Program-made: the position numbers and the translations under genes
Assembly: GCF_963678635.1 (NCBI RefSeq)
Contig: NC_087070.1
Coordinates: 34,599,109 to 34,663,108, forward strand
DNA length: 64,000 nucleotides
Reading direction: 5' to 3'
From: Symsagittifera roscoffensis
Taxonomy: Eukaryota > Xenacoelomorpha > Acoela > Convolutidae
Notes under the pieces: generated by a model
The model's input: the letters and a program-made list of their open reading frames with translations, nothing else
Told to the model about the DNA's origin: nothing
The model's database searches: none
Shown here: positions 13,325 to 22,700 of the stretch, one piece after another
Layout: every line of letters begins with the position of its first letter
Numbering within the stretch: position 1 is the stretch's first letter

Positions 13325-13338
13325 GGGCTTCGCCCTGA
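13322..13338. other. Perfect 7-bp-stem hairpin, copy 1
   Basis: tcagggc, a three-base loop ttc, and gccctga form a perfect 7-bp stem. The GC-rich stem stands out in an AT-rich module. It is unchanged in copy 2 at 18,390-18,406. Confidence 0.8.
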
Positions 13339-13948
13339 TACGAGCAGTCTTGTTCTATTTCATGTTTTAACTTATGTAAGTAGTTCACCTGACTTTTTCT
13401 TATTTCTTTGAAGTTTTGAAGCTATAGTATTAGAACAATTTATCAGAATAGCGGTAATTTAAACTAATTCCTTGATCAAAATAAACAGCTCTTTTGATTC
13501 TATGAAAAAAATGAATTGATGTTTCCTGCAATTTCAAACTCGGTGCTTTTTGCATCTACTTTTGTGCGTGAAACCTCGTTTTTTCTGAAATTGGATTTTT
13601 TTATTGAAAACGTTTTTTCAGCTTGATTATAATTTTTCGACTCCAAATGCTGACGCAATCTCTTAACTTAATTTAGTTTTTTTGATGAATCGCGCGGTTA
13701 AAATTACAAAAAATCGTTTTTCAAAGAACAATTTGTTCTAAATGAGAAGAAACTCAGTTTTTCAAATCGGTAGTAAGACAGCAAAACAAAAGATCTCGAG
13801 GGAATATAATTGATTGGAAAAACTCTTTTATACGGTTGAAATTGTATGCAAATTAAGGATTTTTAGTTAAGGGGAAAATAGTTGATTAAAAATTTTTCTT
13901 TTATACAACCAAATGAACACAAAACGAATTTTTGGTTCCCGTTGAATA

Positions 13949-14040
13949 CGGAAAATAAAAACAAAACAGAACAGTTTTTAGCGCGGGCAAAGCCGGAAAA
14001 GTCTTACAACGGAAAATAAACGAAACCGTTTTTAGAGGGC
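13949..14040 (+). repeat. Imperfect direct repeat in module copy 1
   Basis: The string cggaaaataaa begins at 13,949 and again at 14,010, 61 bp apart. Each is followed by an A-rich stretch, gtttttag and a G-rich end (gcgggc or agggc). This looks like an old internal duplication of about 30 bp. It is also present in copy 2. Confidence 0.65.
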
Positions 14041-14165
14041 AGATGTTTGTTTTAGTCTTTTAGCGCTCTCTCAAGTAATGATTTCTAACTTTGTTTGAGT
14101 TATAACTTTCACTTGGAAACAATTTATTCTCATTATTAAGAATGAATGAGAAATATTCGAAAATT

Positions 14166-14187
14166 GGGGTATTCTTGATAATACCCC
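14166..14187. other. 8-bp-stem hairpin near the right end of module copy 1
   Basis: ggggtatt and aatacccc pair across the six-base loop cttgat; a bulged extension with the flanking tt and aa would give about 10 pairs. It is conserved in copy 2 at 19,234-19,255. A hairpin near one end is seen in some mobile elements such as Helitrons, but the matching terminal CTRR is not found here. Confidence 0.75.
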
Positions 14188-14215
14188 CAAAAGGCTTAGG
14201 AACAAGTTATTATCC

Positions 14216-14242
14216 TCCTCCCCAAGTCGTTTAGGGGGAGGA
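14216..14242. other. Second 8-bp-stem hairpin near the right end of module copy 1
   Basis: tcctcccc and ggggagga pair across an 11-base loop. It lies 28 bp after the preceding hairpin and about 22 bp before the satellite resumes, so the right end of the module carries two GC-rich hairpins in series. It is conserved in copy 2 at 19,284-19,310. Confidence 0.75.
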
Positions 14243-14264
14243 TGTTAACTTGGTTCTGAGTTCG

Positions 14265-17200
14265 ATGTTCCATAGGTTACAATCACATAGTCAGGTCCCC
14301 TCAGAATGGGATAGATTTTTGGCTGGAAGTTATGATCACATAGTCAGGTCCCCTCAGAATGATATAGATTTTTGACTGGAAAGTATAATCACATAGTTAG
14401 GTTCCCTCAGAATGGGATAGATTTTTGACTGGAGAGTATAATCACATAGTCAGTTCCCCTCAGAATGGGACAGATTTTTGGCTGGAAGTTATGATCATAT
14501 AGTCAGGTCCCCTCAGAATGATATAGATTTTTGACTGGAAAGTATAATCACATAGTCAGGTTTCCTCAGAATGGGATAGATTTTGGACTGAAAAGTATAA
14601 TCACATAGTCAGGTCCCCTCAGAATGGGATAGATTTTTGGCTTGAAATCATAGTCACATAGTCAGTTCCCCCAGAAAGGGATAGATTTTTGACTGGAAAT
14701 TATGATCACATAGTCAGGTCCCTTCAGAAGGGGATAAATTTTTGGCTGGAAAGTATAATCACATAGTCAGTTCCCCTCAGAATGGGATAGATTTTTGACT
14801 GGAAAGTATCATCACATAGTCAGTTCCCTCAGAATGGGATAGATTTTTAACTGGAAAGTATAATCACAGAGTCAGGTCCCCTCAGAATAGGATAGATGTT
14901 TGGCTGGAAATTATGATCACAGAGTCAGGTCCCCTCAGAATGGGATGGATTTTTGGCTGGAAATTAAGATCACATAGTCAGGTCATCTCAGAATGGGATA
15001 GATTTTTGACTGGAAAGTATAATCACAGAGTCAGTTCCCCTCAGAATGGGATAGATTTTTGGCTGGAAGTTATGATCACATAGTCAGGTCCCCTCAGAGT
15101 GATATAGATTTTTGACTGGAAAGTATAATCATATAGTCAGGTTCCCTCAGAAAGGGATAGATTTTTGACTGGAAAGTATAATCACATAGTCAGGTCTCCT
15201 CAGAATGGCATAGATTTTTTGCTGGAAAGTATAATCACATAGTCAGTTTCCGTCAGAATGGGATAGATTTTGGCTGGAAAGTATAATCACATAGTCAGGT
15301 CCCCTCAGAGTGGGATAGGTTTTTGACTGGAAAGTATAATCACATAGTCAGGTTCCCTCAGAATGGGATAGATTTTTGACTGGAGAGTATAATCAAATAG
15401 TCAGTTCCCCTCAGAATGGGACAGATTTTTGGCTGGAAGTTATGATCATATAGTCAGTTCCCCTCAGAATGATATAGATTTTTGACTGGAAAGTATAATC
15501 ACATAGTCAGGTTTCCTCAGAATGGGATAGATTATAGCTTTTGGACTGAAAAGTATAATCACATAGTCAGGTCCCCTCAGAATGGGATAGATTTTTGGCT
15601 TGAAATCATAGTCACATAGTCAGTTCCCCCAGAAAGGGATAGATTTTTGACTGGAAATTATGATCACATAGTCAAGTCTCTTCAGAAGGGGATAAATTTT
15701 TGGCTGGAAAGTATAATCACATAGTCAGTTCCCCTCCGAATGGGATAGATTTTTGACTGGAAAGTATAATCACATAGTCAGTTCCCTCAGAATGGGATAG
15801 AATTTTGGCTGGAGAGTATAATCACAGAGTCAGGTCCCCTCAGAATGGGATAGATGTTTGGCTGGAAATTATGATCACATAGTCAGGTCCCCTCAGAATG
15901 GGATAAATTTTTGGCTGGAAATTAAGATCACATAGTCAGGTCCCCTCAGAATGGGATAGATTTTTGACTGGAAAGTATAATCACAGAGTCAGTTCCCCTC
16001 AGAATGGGATAGATTTTTGGCTGGAAGTTATGATCATATAGTCAGTTCCCCTCAGAATGATATAGATTTTTGACTGGAAAGTATAATCACATAGTCAGGT
16101 TTCCTCAGAATGGGATAGATTATAGCTTTTGGACTGAAAAGTATAATCACATAGTCAGGTCCCCTCAGAATGGGATAGATTTTTGGCTTGAAATCATAGT
16201 CACATAGTCAGTTCCCCCAGAAAGGGATAGATTTTTGACTGGAAATTATGATCACATAGTCAGGTCTCTTCAGAAGGGGATAAATTTTTGGCTGGAAAGT
16301 ATAATCACATAGTCAGTTCCCCTCCGAATGAGATAGATTTATGACTGGAAAGTATAATCACATAGTCAGTTCCCTCAGAATGGGATAGATTTTTGGCTGG
16401 AGAGTATAATCACAGAGTCAGGTCCCCTCAGAATGGGATAGATGTTTGGCTGGAAATTATGATCACATAGTCAGGTCCCCTCAGAATGGGATAGATTTTT
16501 GGCTGGAAATTAAGATCACATAGTCAGGTCCCCTCAGAATGGGATAGATTTTTGACTGGAAAGTATAATCACAGAGTCAGTTCCCCTCAGAATGGGATAG
16601 ATTTTTGGCTGGAAGTTATGATCACATAGTCAGGTCCCCTCAGAATGGGATAGGTTTTTGACTGGAAAGTATAATCACATAGTTAGGTCCCCTCGGAATG
16701 GGATAGATTTTTGACTGGAAAGTATAATCACATAGTCAGGACCCCTCAGAATGGGATAGATGTTTGGCTGGAAATTATGATCACATAGTCAGATCACCTC
16801 AGAATGGGATAGCTTTTGACTGGAAAGTATAATCACATAGTCAGGTCCCCTCAGAATGGGATAGATTTTTGACTGGAAAGTATAATCACATAGTCAGGTC
16901 CACTCAGAATGGGATAGAATTTTGACTGGAAAGTATAATCACAAAGTCAGTTCCCCTCAGAATGGGATAGAATTTTGACTGGAAAATATAATCACATAGT
17001 CAGGTCCCCTCAAAAGGGAATAGAATTTTTGCTGGAAATTATGATCACTTAGTCAGGTCCCCTCAGAATGGGATAGAGTTTTGGCTGGAAAGTATAATCA
17101 CAAAGTCAGTTCCCCTCAGAATGGGATAGATTTTTGACTGGAAAGTAAAATCATATAGTCAGGTCCCCTCAGAATGGGTTAGATTTTTGGCTGGAAATCA

Positions 17201-17567
17201 TGATCACATTGTCAGGTCTTCTCAGAATGGGATAGTCTTTTGACTGGAAAGCATAATCACATAGTCAGGTCCTCTCAGAATGGGATAGATTTTTGACTGG
17301 AAAGTATAATCACATTGTCAGGTCCCCTCAGAATGGGTTAGATTTCATTCCTTGAGATACAATCACATAGTCAGGTCCCCTCAGAATGGGTTAGATTTTG
17401 GGCTGGAAAGTATAATCAGGTAGTCAGTTCCCTTCAGAATGGGATGAAATTCATTCCTTAGGACACAATCACATAGTCAGGCCCCCTCAGAATGGGTTGG
17501 ACTGGAAACTATAATCACATTGTTAGGTCCCCTCAGAATGTGATGGGTTTTTGGCTGGAAAGTATAA
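14265..17567 (+). repeat. 53-bp satellite array, block 2 (almost only type A)
   Basis: It starts with part of a B monomer (ttccataggttac). It then consists of type A monomers alternating between ttggctgg and ttgactgg, often ending in aattatgatc or agttatgatc. I see no further B monomer until about 17,340, where the left-flank marker of the second module begins (ccttgagatac). No gene or other element is visible. Confidence 0.95.
15425..16640 (+). repeat. 588-bp higher-order repeat, two tandem copies
   Basis: The unusual monomer with attatagctttt occurs at 15,531 and 16,119, and the marker cttgaaatcatagtc at 15,599 and 16,187; both pairs are 588 bp apart. A related run at 14,641 lacks the 7 extra bases of attatagc and lies 958 bp upstream. 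The second 5-kb unit has only one such run (attatagc at 19,912). Either the duplication arose in unit 1 after the large duplication, or unit 2 lost one copy. Confidence 0.85.
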
Positions 17568-18018
17568 GTTCAGCTCGAAACATTTAACTCGAAATAATGA
17601 TAGACTCAATTTTAATGCTTTCTTTCGCCCAAAAATCAGCTATTTATTCAAAGTTCTCAATGCAAAATTCACTTTTGCAATATCTTAATAAATTTTAGAT
17701 TACTTTGGGATCAATTGATTTCGACCTATCATTGCTAATAACTCTTTTTGACCACGTTTATTGTAAAATCTTTTCTCATTCTTGCCCGAGGGAAAAAGTT
17801 TATGTGATTACACTATATTTTTTTCATATCAAAATTGTTCCTGCTATTGGAAGAGTGGTGATCTGGTTTTATATTACTCATTGTTTTTATTTAGTTATAG
17901 CAAGTCTCTGTCTGACCTTCAGTGTAAGCCACGCCTCCGGAGTGATCTCGTTCTTTTTGTTCCGACTTTCTACAGACAAATTTCGTCTTTTAACAAGCCA
18001 TTTTTTGAAAATCATGTT

Positions 18019-18047
18019 GTCCTGAGTTTAAATTTGAAAGGAAATTT
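18019..18047. other. 29-bp indel distinguishing the two modules
   Basis: Copy 2 has 29 bases, starting gtcctgag and ending gaaattt, between atgtt and cacctg. Copy 1 joins those flanks directly at 12,979/12,980. The short T-rich similarity at the two edges would allow deletion in copy 1 by microhomology, but an insertion in copy 2 is not excluded. Confidence 0.88.
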
Positions 18048-18128
18048 CACCTGTAATCAAATTTTAAAAAGTTGTGGGATTTTAAAGATTGCCATTTTGG
18101 CCCTTCTAGCCAATTTGGGACAATTAAC

Positions 18129-18146
18129 GCGCGATTTGTTTCGCGC
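18129..18146. other. CpG-containing dyad, copy 2
   Basis: This is the same perfect inverted repeat, gcgcga and tcgcgc around tttgtt, as in copy 1. The sequence a few bases downstream reads aacgcg here and aaagcg in copy 1, so this copy has one more CpG. Confidence 0.7.
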
Positions 18147-18389
18147 TATTAACGCGTAAGCGGAGATTTAATCCGTCTTAGAAATCGTTCCAAATTGGTT
18201 TAAGGAAGTTTTTATGCCATAATTGATTTGTTAATGGGAGAAAAATCTATCACTTTTCACTTAAAATTGCTTGAAGGGGGATGTTTTTACAAAGTCTCAA
18301 ATTTAAAAAAATATATATTTATTTTTATTTGTTACATTTAAAATTTTCGGAACAGTCAAAACAATCACTTTTAAAGGCAGTCGGAACAG

Positions 18390-18406
18390 TCAGGGCTTCG
18401 CCCTGA
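18390..18406. other. Perfect 7-bp-stem hairpin, copy 2
   Basis: tcagggc, ttc loop, gccctga; identical to copy 1. Confidence 0.8.
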
Positions 18407-19233
18407 TACGAGCAGTCTTGTTCTATTTCATGTTTTAACTTATGTAAGTAGTTCACCTGACTTTTTCTTATTTCTTTGAAGTTTTGAAGCTATAGTATTA
18501 GAACAATTTATCAGAATAGCGGTAATTTAAACTAATTCCTTGATCAAAATAAACAGCTCTTTTGATTCGATGAAAAAAATGAATTGATGTTTCCTGCAAT
18601 TTCAAACTCGGTGCTTTTTGCATCTACTTTTGTGCGTGAAACCTCGTTTTTTCTGAAATTGGATTTTTTTATTGAAAACGTTTTTTCAGCTTGATTATAA
18701 TTTTTCGACTCCAAATGCTGACGCAATCTCTTAACTTAATTTAGTTTTTTTGATGAATCGCGCGGTTAAAATTACAAAAAATCGTTTTTCAAAGAACAAT
18801 TTGTTCTAAATGAGAAGAAACTCAGTTTTTCAAATCGGTAGTAAGACAGCAAAACAAAAGATCTCGAGGGAATATAATTGATTGGAAAAACTCTTTTATA
18901 CGGTTGAAATTGTACGCAAATTAAGGATTTTTAGTTAAGGGGAAAATAGTTGATTAAAAATTTTTCTTTTATACAACCAAATGAACACAAAACGAATTTT
19001 TGGTTCCCGTTGAATACGGAAAATAAAAACAAAACAGAACAGTTTTTAGCGCGGGCAAAGCCGGAAAAGTCTTACAACGGAAAATAAACGAAACCGTTTT
19101 TAGAGGGCAGATGTTTGTTTTAGTCTTTTAGCGCTCTCTCAAGTAATGATTTCTAACTTTGTTTGAGTTATAACTTTCACTTGGAAACAATTTATTCTCA
19201 TTATTAAGAATGAATGAGAAATATTCGAAAATT

Positions 19234-19310
19234 GGGGTATTCTTGATAATACCCCCAAAAGGCTTAGGAACAAGTTATTATCCTCCTCCCCAAGTCGTTT
19301 AGGGGGAGGA
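19234..19310. other. Two GC-rich hairpins at the right end of module copy 2
   Basis: The ggggtatt/aatacccc hairpin at 19,234-19,255 and the tcctcccc/ggggagga hairpin at 19,284-19,310 are both unchanged from copy 1. Confidence 0.75.
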
Positions 19311-19332
19311 TGTTAACTTGGTTCTGAGTTCG

Positions 19333-22300
19333 ATGTTCCATAGGTTACAATCACATAGTCAGGTCCCCTCAGAATGGGATAGATTTTTGGCTGGAAGTTA
19401 TGATCACATAGTCAGGTCCCCTCAGAATGATATAGATTTTTGACTGGAAAGTATAATCACATAGTTAGGTTCCCTCAGAATGGGATAGATTTTTGACTGG
19501 AGAGTATAATCACATAGTCAGTTCCCCTCAGAATGGGACAGATTTTTGGCTGGAAATTAAGATCACATAGTCAGGTCATCTCAGAATGGGATAGATTTTT
19601 GACTGGAAAGTATAATCACATAGTCAGTTCCCCTCAGAATGGGATAGATTTTGGCTGGAAAATATAATCACATAGTCAGGTCCCCTCAGAGTGGGATAGG
19701 TTTTTGACTGGAAAGTATAATCACATAGTCAGGTTCCCTCAGAATGGGATAGATTTTTGACTGGAGAGTATAATCACATAGTCAGTTCCCCTCAGAATGG
19801 GACAGATTTTTGGCTGGAAGTTATGATCATATAGTCAGTTCCCCTCAGAATGATATAGATTTTTGACTGGAAAGTATAATCACATAGTCAGGTTTCCTCA
19901 GAATGGGATAGATTATAGCTTTTGGACTGAAAAGTATAATCACATAGTCAGGTCCCCTCAGAATGGGATAGATTTTTGGCTTGAAATCATAGTCACATAG
20001 TCAGTTCCCCCAGAAAGGGATAGATTTTTGACTGGAAATTATGATCACATAGTCAGGTCTCTTCAGAAAGGGATAAATTTTTGGCTGGAAAATATAATCA
20101 CATAGTCAGTTCCCCTCCGAATGGGATAGATTTTTGACTGGAAAGTATAATCACATAGTCAGTTCCCTCAGAATGGGATAGATTTTTGGCTGGAGAGTAT
20201 AATCACAGAGTCAGGTCCCCTCAGAATGGGATAGATGTTTGGCTGGAAATTATGATCACATAGTCAGGTCCCCTCAGAATGGGATAGATTTTTGGCTGGA
20301 AATTAAGATCACATAGTCAGGTCCCCTCAGAATGGGATAGATTTTTGACTGGAAAGTATAATCACAGAGTCAGTTCCCCTCAGAATGGGATAGATTTTTG
20401 GCTGGAAGTTATGATCACATAGTCAGGTCCCCTCAGAATGGGATAGGTTTTTGACTGGAAATTATAATCACATAGTTAGATTCCCTCGGAATGGGATAGA
20501 TTTTTGACTGGAAAGTATAATCACATAGTCAGGACCCCTCAGAATGGGATAGATGTTTGGCTGAAAATTATGATCACATAGTCAGATCACCTCAGAATGG
20601 GATAGCTTTTGACTGGAAAGTATAATCACATAGTCGGGTCCCCTCAGAATGGGATAGATTTTTGACTGGAAAGTATAATCACATAGTCAGGTCCACTCAG
20701 AATGGGATAGAATTTGGGCTGGAAAGTATAATCACAAAGTCAGTTCCCCTCAGAATGGGATAGAATTTTGACTGGAAAATATAATCACATAGTCAGGTCC
20801 CCTCAAAAGGGAATAGAATTTTTGCTGGAAATTATGATCACTTAGTCAGGTCCCCTCAGAATGGGATAGAGTTTTAGGCTGGAAAGTATAATCACAAAGT
20901 CAGTTCCCCTCAGAATGGGATAGATTTTTGACTGGAAAGTATAATCACATAGTCAGGTCCACTCAGAATGGGATAGAATTTTGACTGGAAAATATAATCA
21001 CATAGTCAGATCCCCTCAAAAGGGAATAGAATTTTTGCTGGAAATTATGATCACGTTGTCAGGTCTTCTCAGAATGGGATAGTTTTTTGACTGGAAAGCA
21101 TAATCACATAGTCAGGTCCTCTCAGAATGGGATAGATTTTTGACTGGAAAGTGTAATCACATTGAAAGGTCCCCTCAGAATGTGATAGATTTCATTCCAT
21201 AGGTTACAATCACATAGTCAGGTCCCCTCAGAATGGGATAGAATTTTGGCTGGAAAGTATAATCACATAATCAGGTCCCCTCAGAATGGGATAGATTTCA
21301 TTCCATAGGTTTCAATCACAGTCAGGTTCCCTCAGAATGGGATAGATTTTTGACTGGAAAGTATAATCACATAGTCAGGTCCCCTCAGAATGGGTTAGGT
21401 TTTTGGCTGGAAATTTTGATCACATAGTCAGGTCCCTTCATAATGTGATAGATTTTTGACTGGAAAGTATAATCACATAGTCAGGTCCCCTCAGAATGGG
21501 TTAGATTTTTGGCTGGAAGTTATGATCACATAGTCAGGTCCCCTCAGAATGTGATAGATTTCATTCCATAGGTTACAATCACATAGTCAGGTCCCCTCAG
21601 AATGGGATAGATTTTCCACTGGAAAGTATAATCACATAGTCAGGTCCCCTCAGAATGGGATAGGTTTTTGGATGGAAATTATAATCACATAGTCAGGTCC
21701 CTTCATAATGTGATAGATTTTTGACTGGAAAGTATAATCACATAGTCAGGTCCCCTCAGAATGGGTTAGATTTTTGGCTGAAAATTATGATCACATAGTC
21801 AGGTCCCCTCAGAATGTGATAGATTTCATTCCATAGGTTACAATCACATAGTCAGGTCCCCTCAGAATGGGATAGATTTTTGACTGGAAAGTATAATCAC
21901 ATAGTCAGGTCCCATCAGAATGGGATAGATTTTTGACTGGAAAGTATAATCATATAGTCAGGTACCCTCCGAATGTGATAGATTTCATTCCATAGGTTAC
22001 AATCTCATAGTCAGGTCCCCTCAGAATGGGATAGATTTTTGGCTGGAAAGTATAATCACATAGTCAGGTCCCCTCAGAATGGGATAGATTTTTGGCTGGA
22101 AATTATGATCACATAGTCAGGTCCCCTCAGAATGCGATAGATTTCTGGCTGGAATGTATAATCACAAAGTCAGTTCTCCTCAGAATGGGTTAGATTTTTG
22201 ACTGGAAAATATAACACATAGTCAGGTCCCCTCAGAATGGGATAGATTTCATTCCATAGGTTACAATCACAGTCAGGTCCCCTCAGAATGGTATAGATTT

Positions 22301-22700
22301 TTGGCTGGAAAAATAATCACATAATCAGTTCCCATCAGAATGGGATAGATTTTTAGCTGGAAATTATGATCACATAGTCAGGTCCCCTCAGAATGAGATA
22401 GATTTTTGGCTAGAAATTGTGATCACATAGTCAGGTCCCCTAAGAATGGGATAGGTTTTTGGCAGGAAAGTATAATCACATAGTCAGTTTTCCTCAGAAT
22501 GGGATAGATTTTTGGCTGGAATTTCTGATCACATAGTCAGGTCTCCTCAGAATGGGATAGATTTTTGGCTGGAAAGTATAATCACATAGTCAGTTCCCCT
22601 CAGAATGGGATAGATTTTTACTGGAAAGTATAATCACATAGTCAAGTCCCCTCAGAGTGTGATAGATTTCTTTCCATAGGTTACCTTCACAGTCAGGTCC
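19333..22700 (+). repeat. 53-bp satellite, type A tract then A/B mixture with ccatagg B form
   Basis: From 19,333 to about 21,170 the array is nearly all type A with the ttgactgg variant, as in block 2. From about 21,190 B monomers return in the form ttccataggttac, which is rare in block 1. Some of these lack the atag of catagtc (aatcacagtcagg), giving monomers about 4 bp short. No gene or non-satellite DNA is visible. Confidence 0.94.

Larger units (their letters stand above)
12529..14264. other. Non-satellite module, copy 1, function unknown
   Basis: The satellite stops after ...aagtataa at 12,528 and resumes inside a type B monomer (ttccataggttac) at about 14,265. The 1,736 bp between have no similarity to the monomer. 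They are AT-rich with a CpG-bearing patch at about 13,057-13,106, an A+T tract at 13,231-13,275, short direct repeats and several hairpins. I find no long ATG-initiated frame, no recognisable protein motif, no poly-A tail, no clear terminal inverted repeats and no clean target-site duplication. It could be a decayed or non-autonomous mobile element, or captured unique DNA; the sequence does not decide. Copy 2 lies at 17,568-19,332. Confidence 0.9.
17568..19332. other. Non-satellite module, copy 2, function unknown
   Basis: This is a second copy of the module, in the same orientation, with identical junctions to satellite on both sides. By eye it differs from copy 1 by about 13 single bases and one 29-bp indel (present here at 18,019-18,047). 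Ten of the 13 substitutions fall in the segment matching 12,856-13,203 of copy 1. The hairpins, the paired 12-mers and the CpG-containing dyad are all intact. As in copy 1, no convincing coding frame is seen; the indel changes the frames here, which argues against a conserved protein. Confidence 0.9.
12255..21150 (+). repeat. Compound 5.04-kb tandem duplication (satellite plus non-satellite module)
   Basis: Two successive units each contain about 270 bp of marker satellite (ccttgagatac, then gggttggactgg), the non-satellite module, and an almost pure type A satellite tract. The left edge of the module lies at 12,529 and 17,568 (offset 5,039) and the right edge is offset 5,068, because copy 2 carries 29 extra bases. 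The satellite part of unit 2 follows unit 1 for about 210 bp after the module and then is rearranged; it lacks one of the two 588-bp subrepeats of unit 1. The satellite tail ends near 21,150, where B monomers of the ccatagg form begin. Unit 2 is therefore a shortened copy, not an exact one. Confidence 0.93.

Noticed and set aside
12529..14264. Helitron or terminal-inverted-repeat transposon
   Set aside because: There is a hairpin near one end but no TC start and CTRR end. The best inverted match between the ends (around tcgaa) is short and weak, and flanks show no clean target duplication.
14251..14270. Possible RNA polymerase III B box (gagttcgatgttcc) at the right end of the module
   Set aside because: It matches the B-box pattern only imperfectly, and no convincing A box, tRNA fold or T-run terminator is placed correctly around it. 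It also lies on the satellite junction.
17782..18159. A 125-codon frame in module copy 2 overlapping the previous one in another frame
   Set aside because: It exists only because the 29-bp indel joins two frames; in copy 1 it ends at 81 codons. No recognisable motif.
18544..18726. A 60-codon minus-strand frame in module copy 2
   Set aside because: Short, Lys/Ser/Asn-rich as expected from AT-rich DNA, and without any known motif. One of the single-base differences between modules lies at its end.
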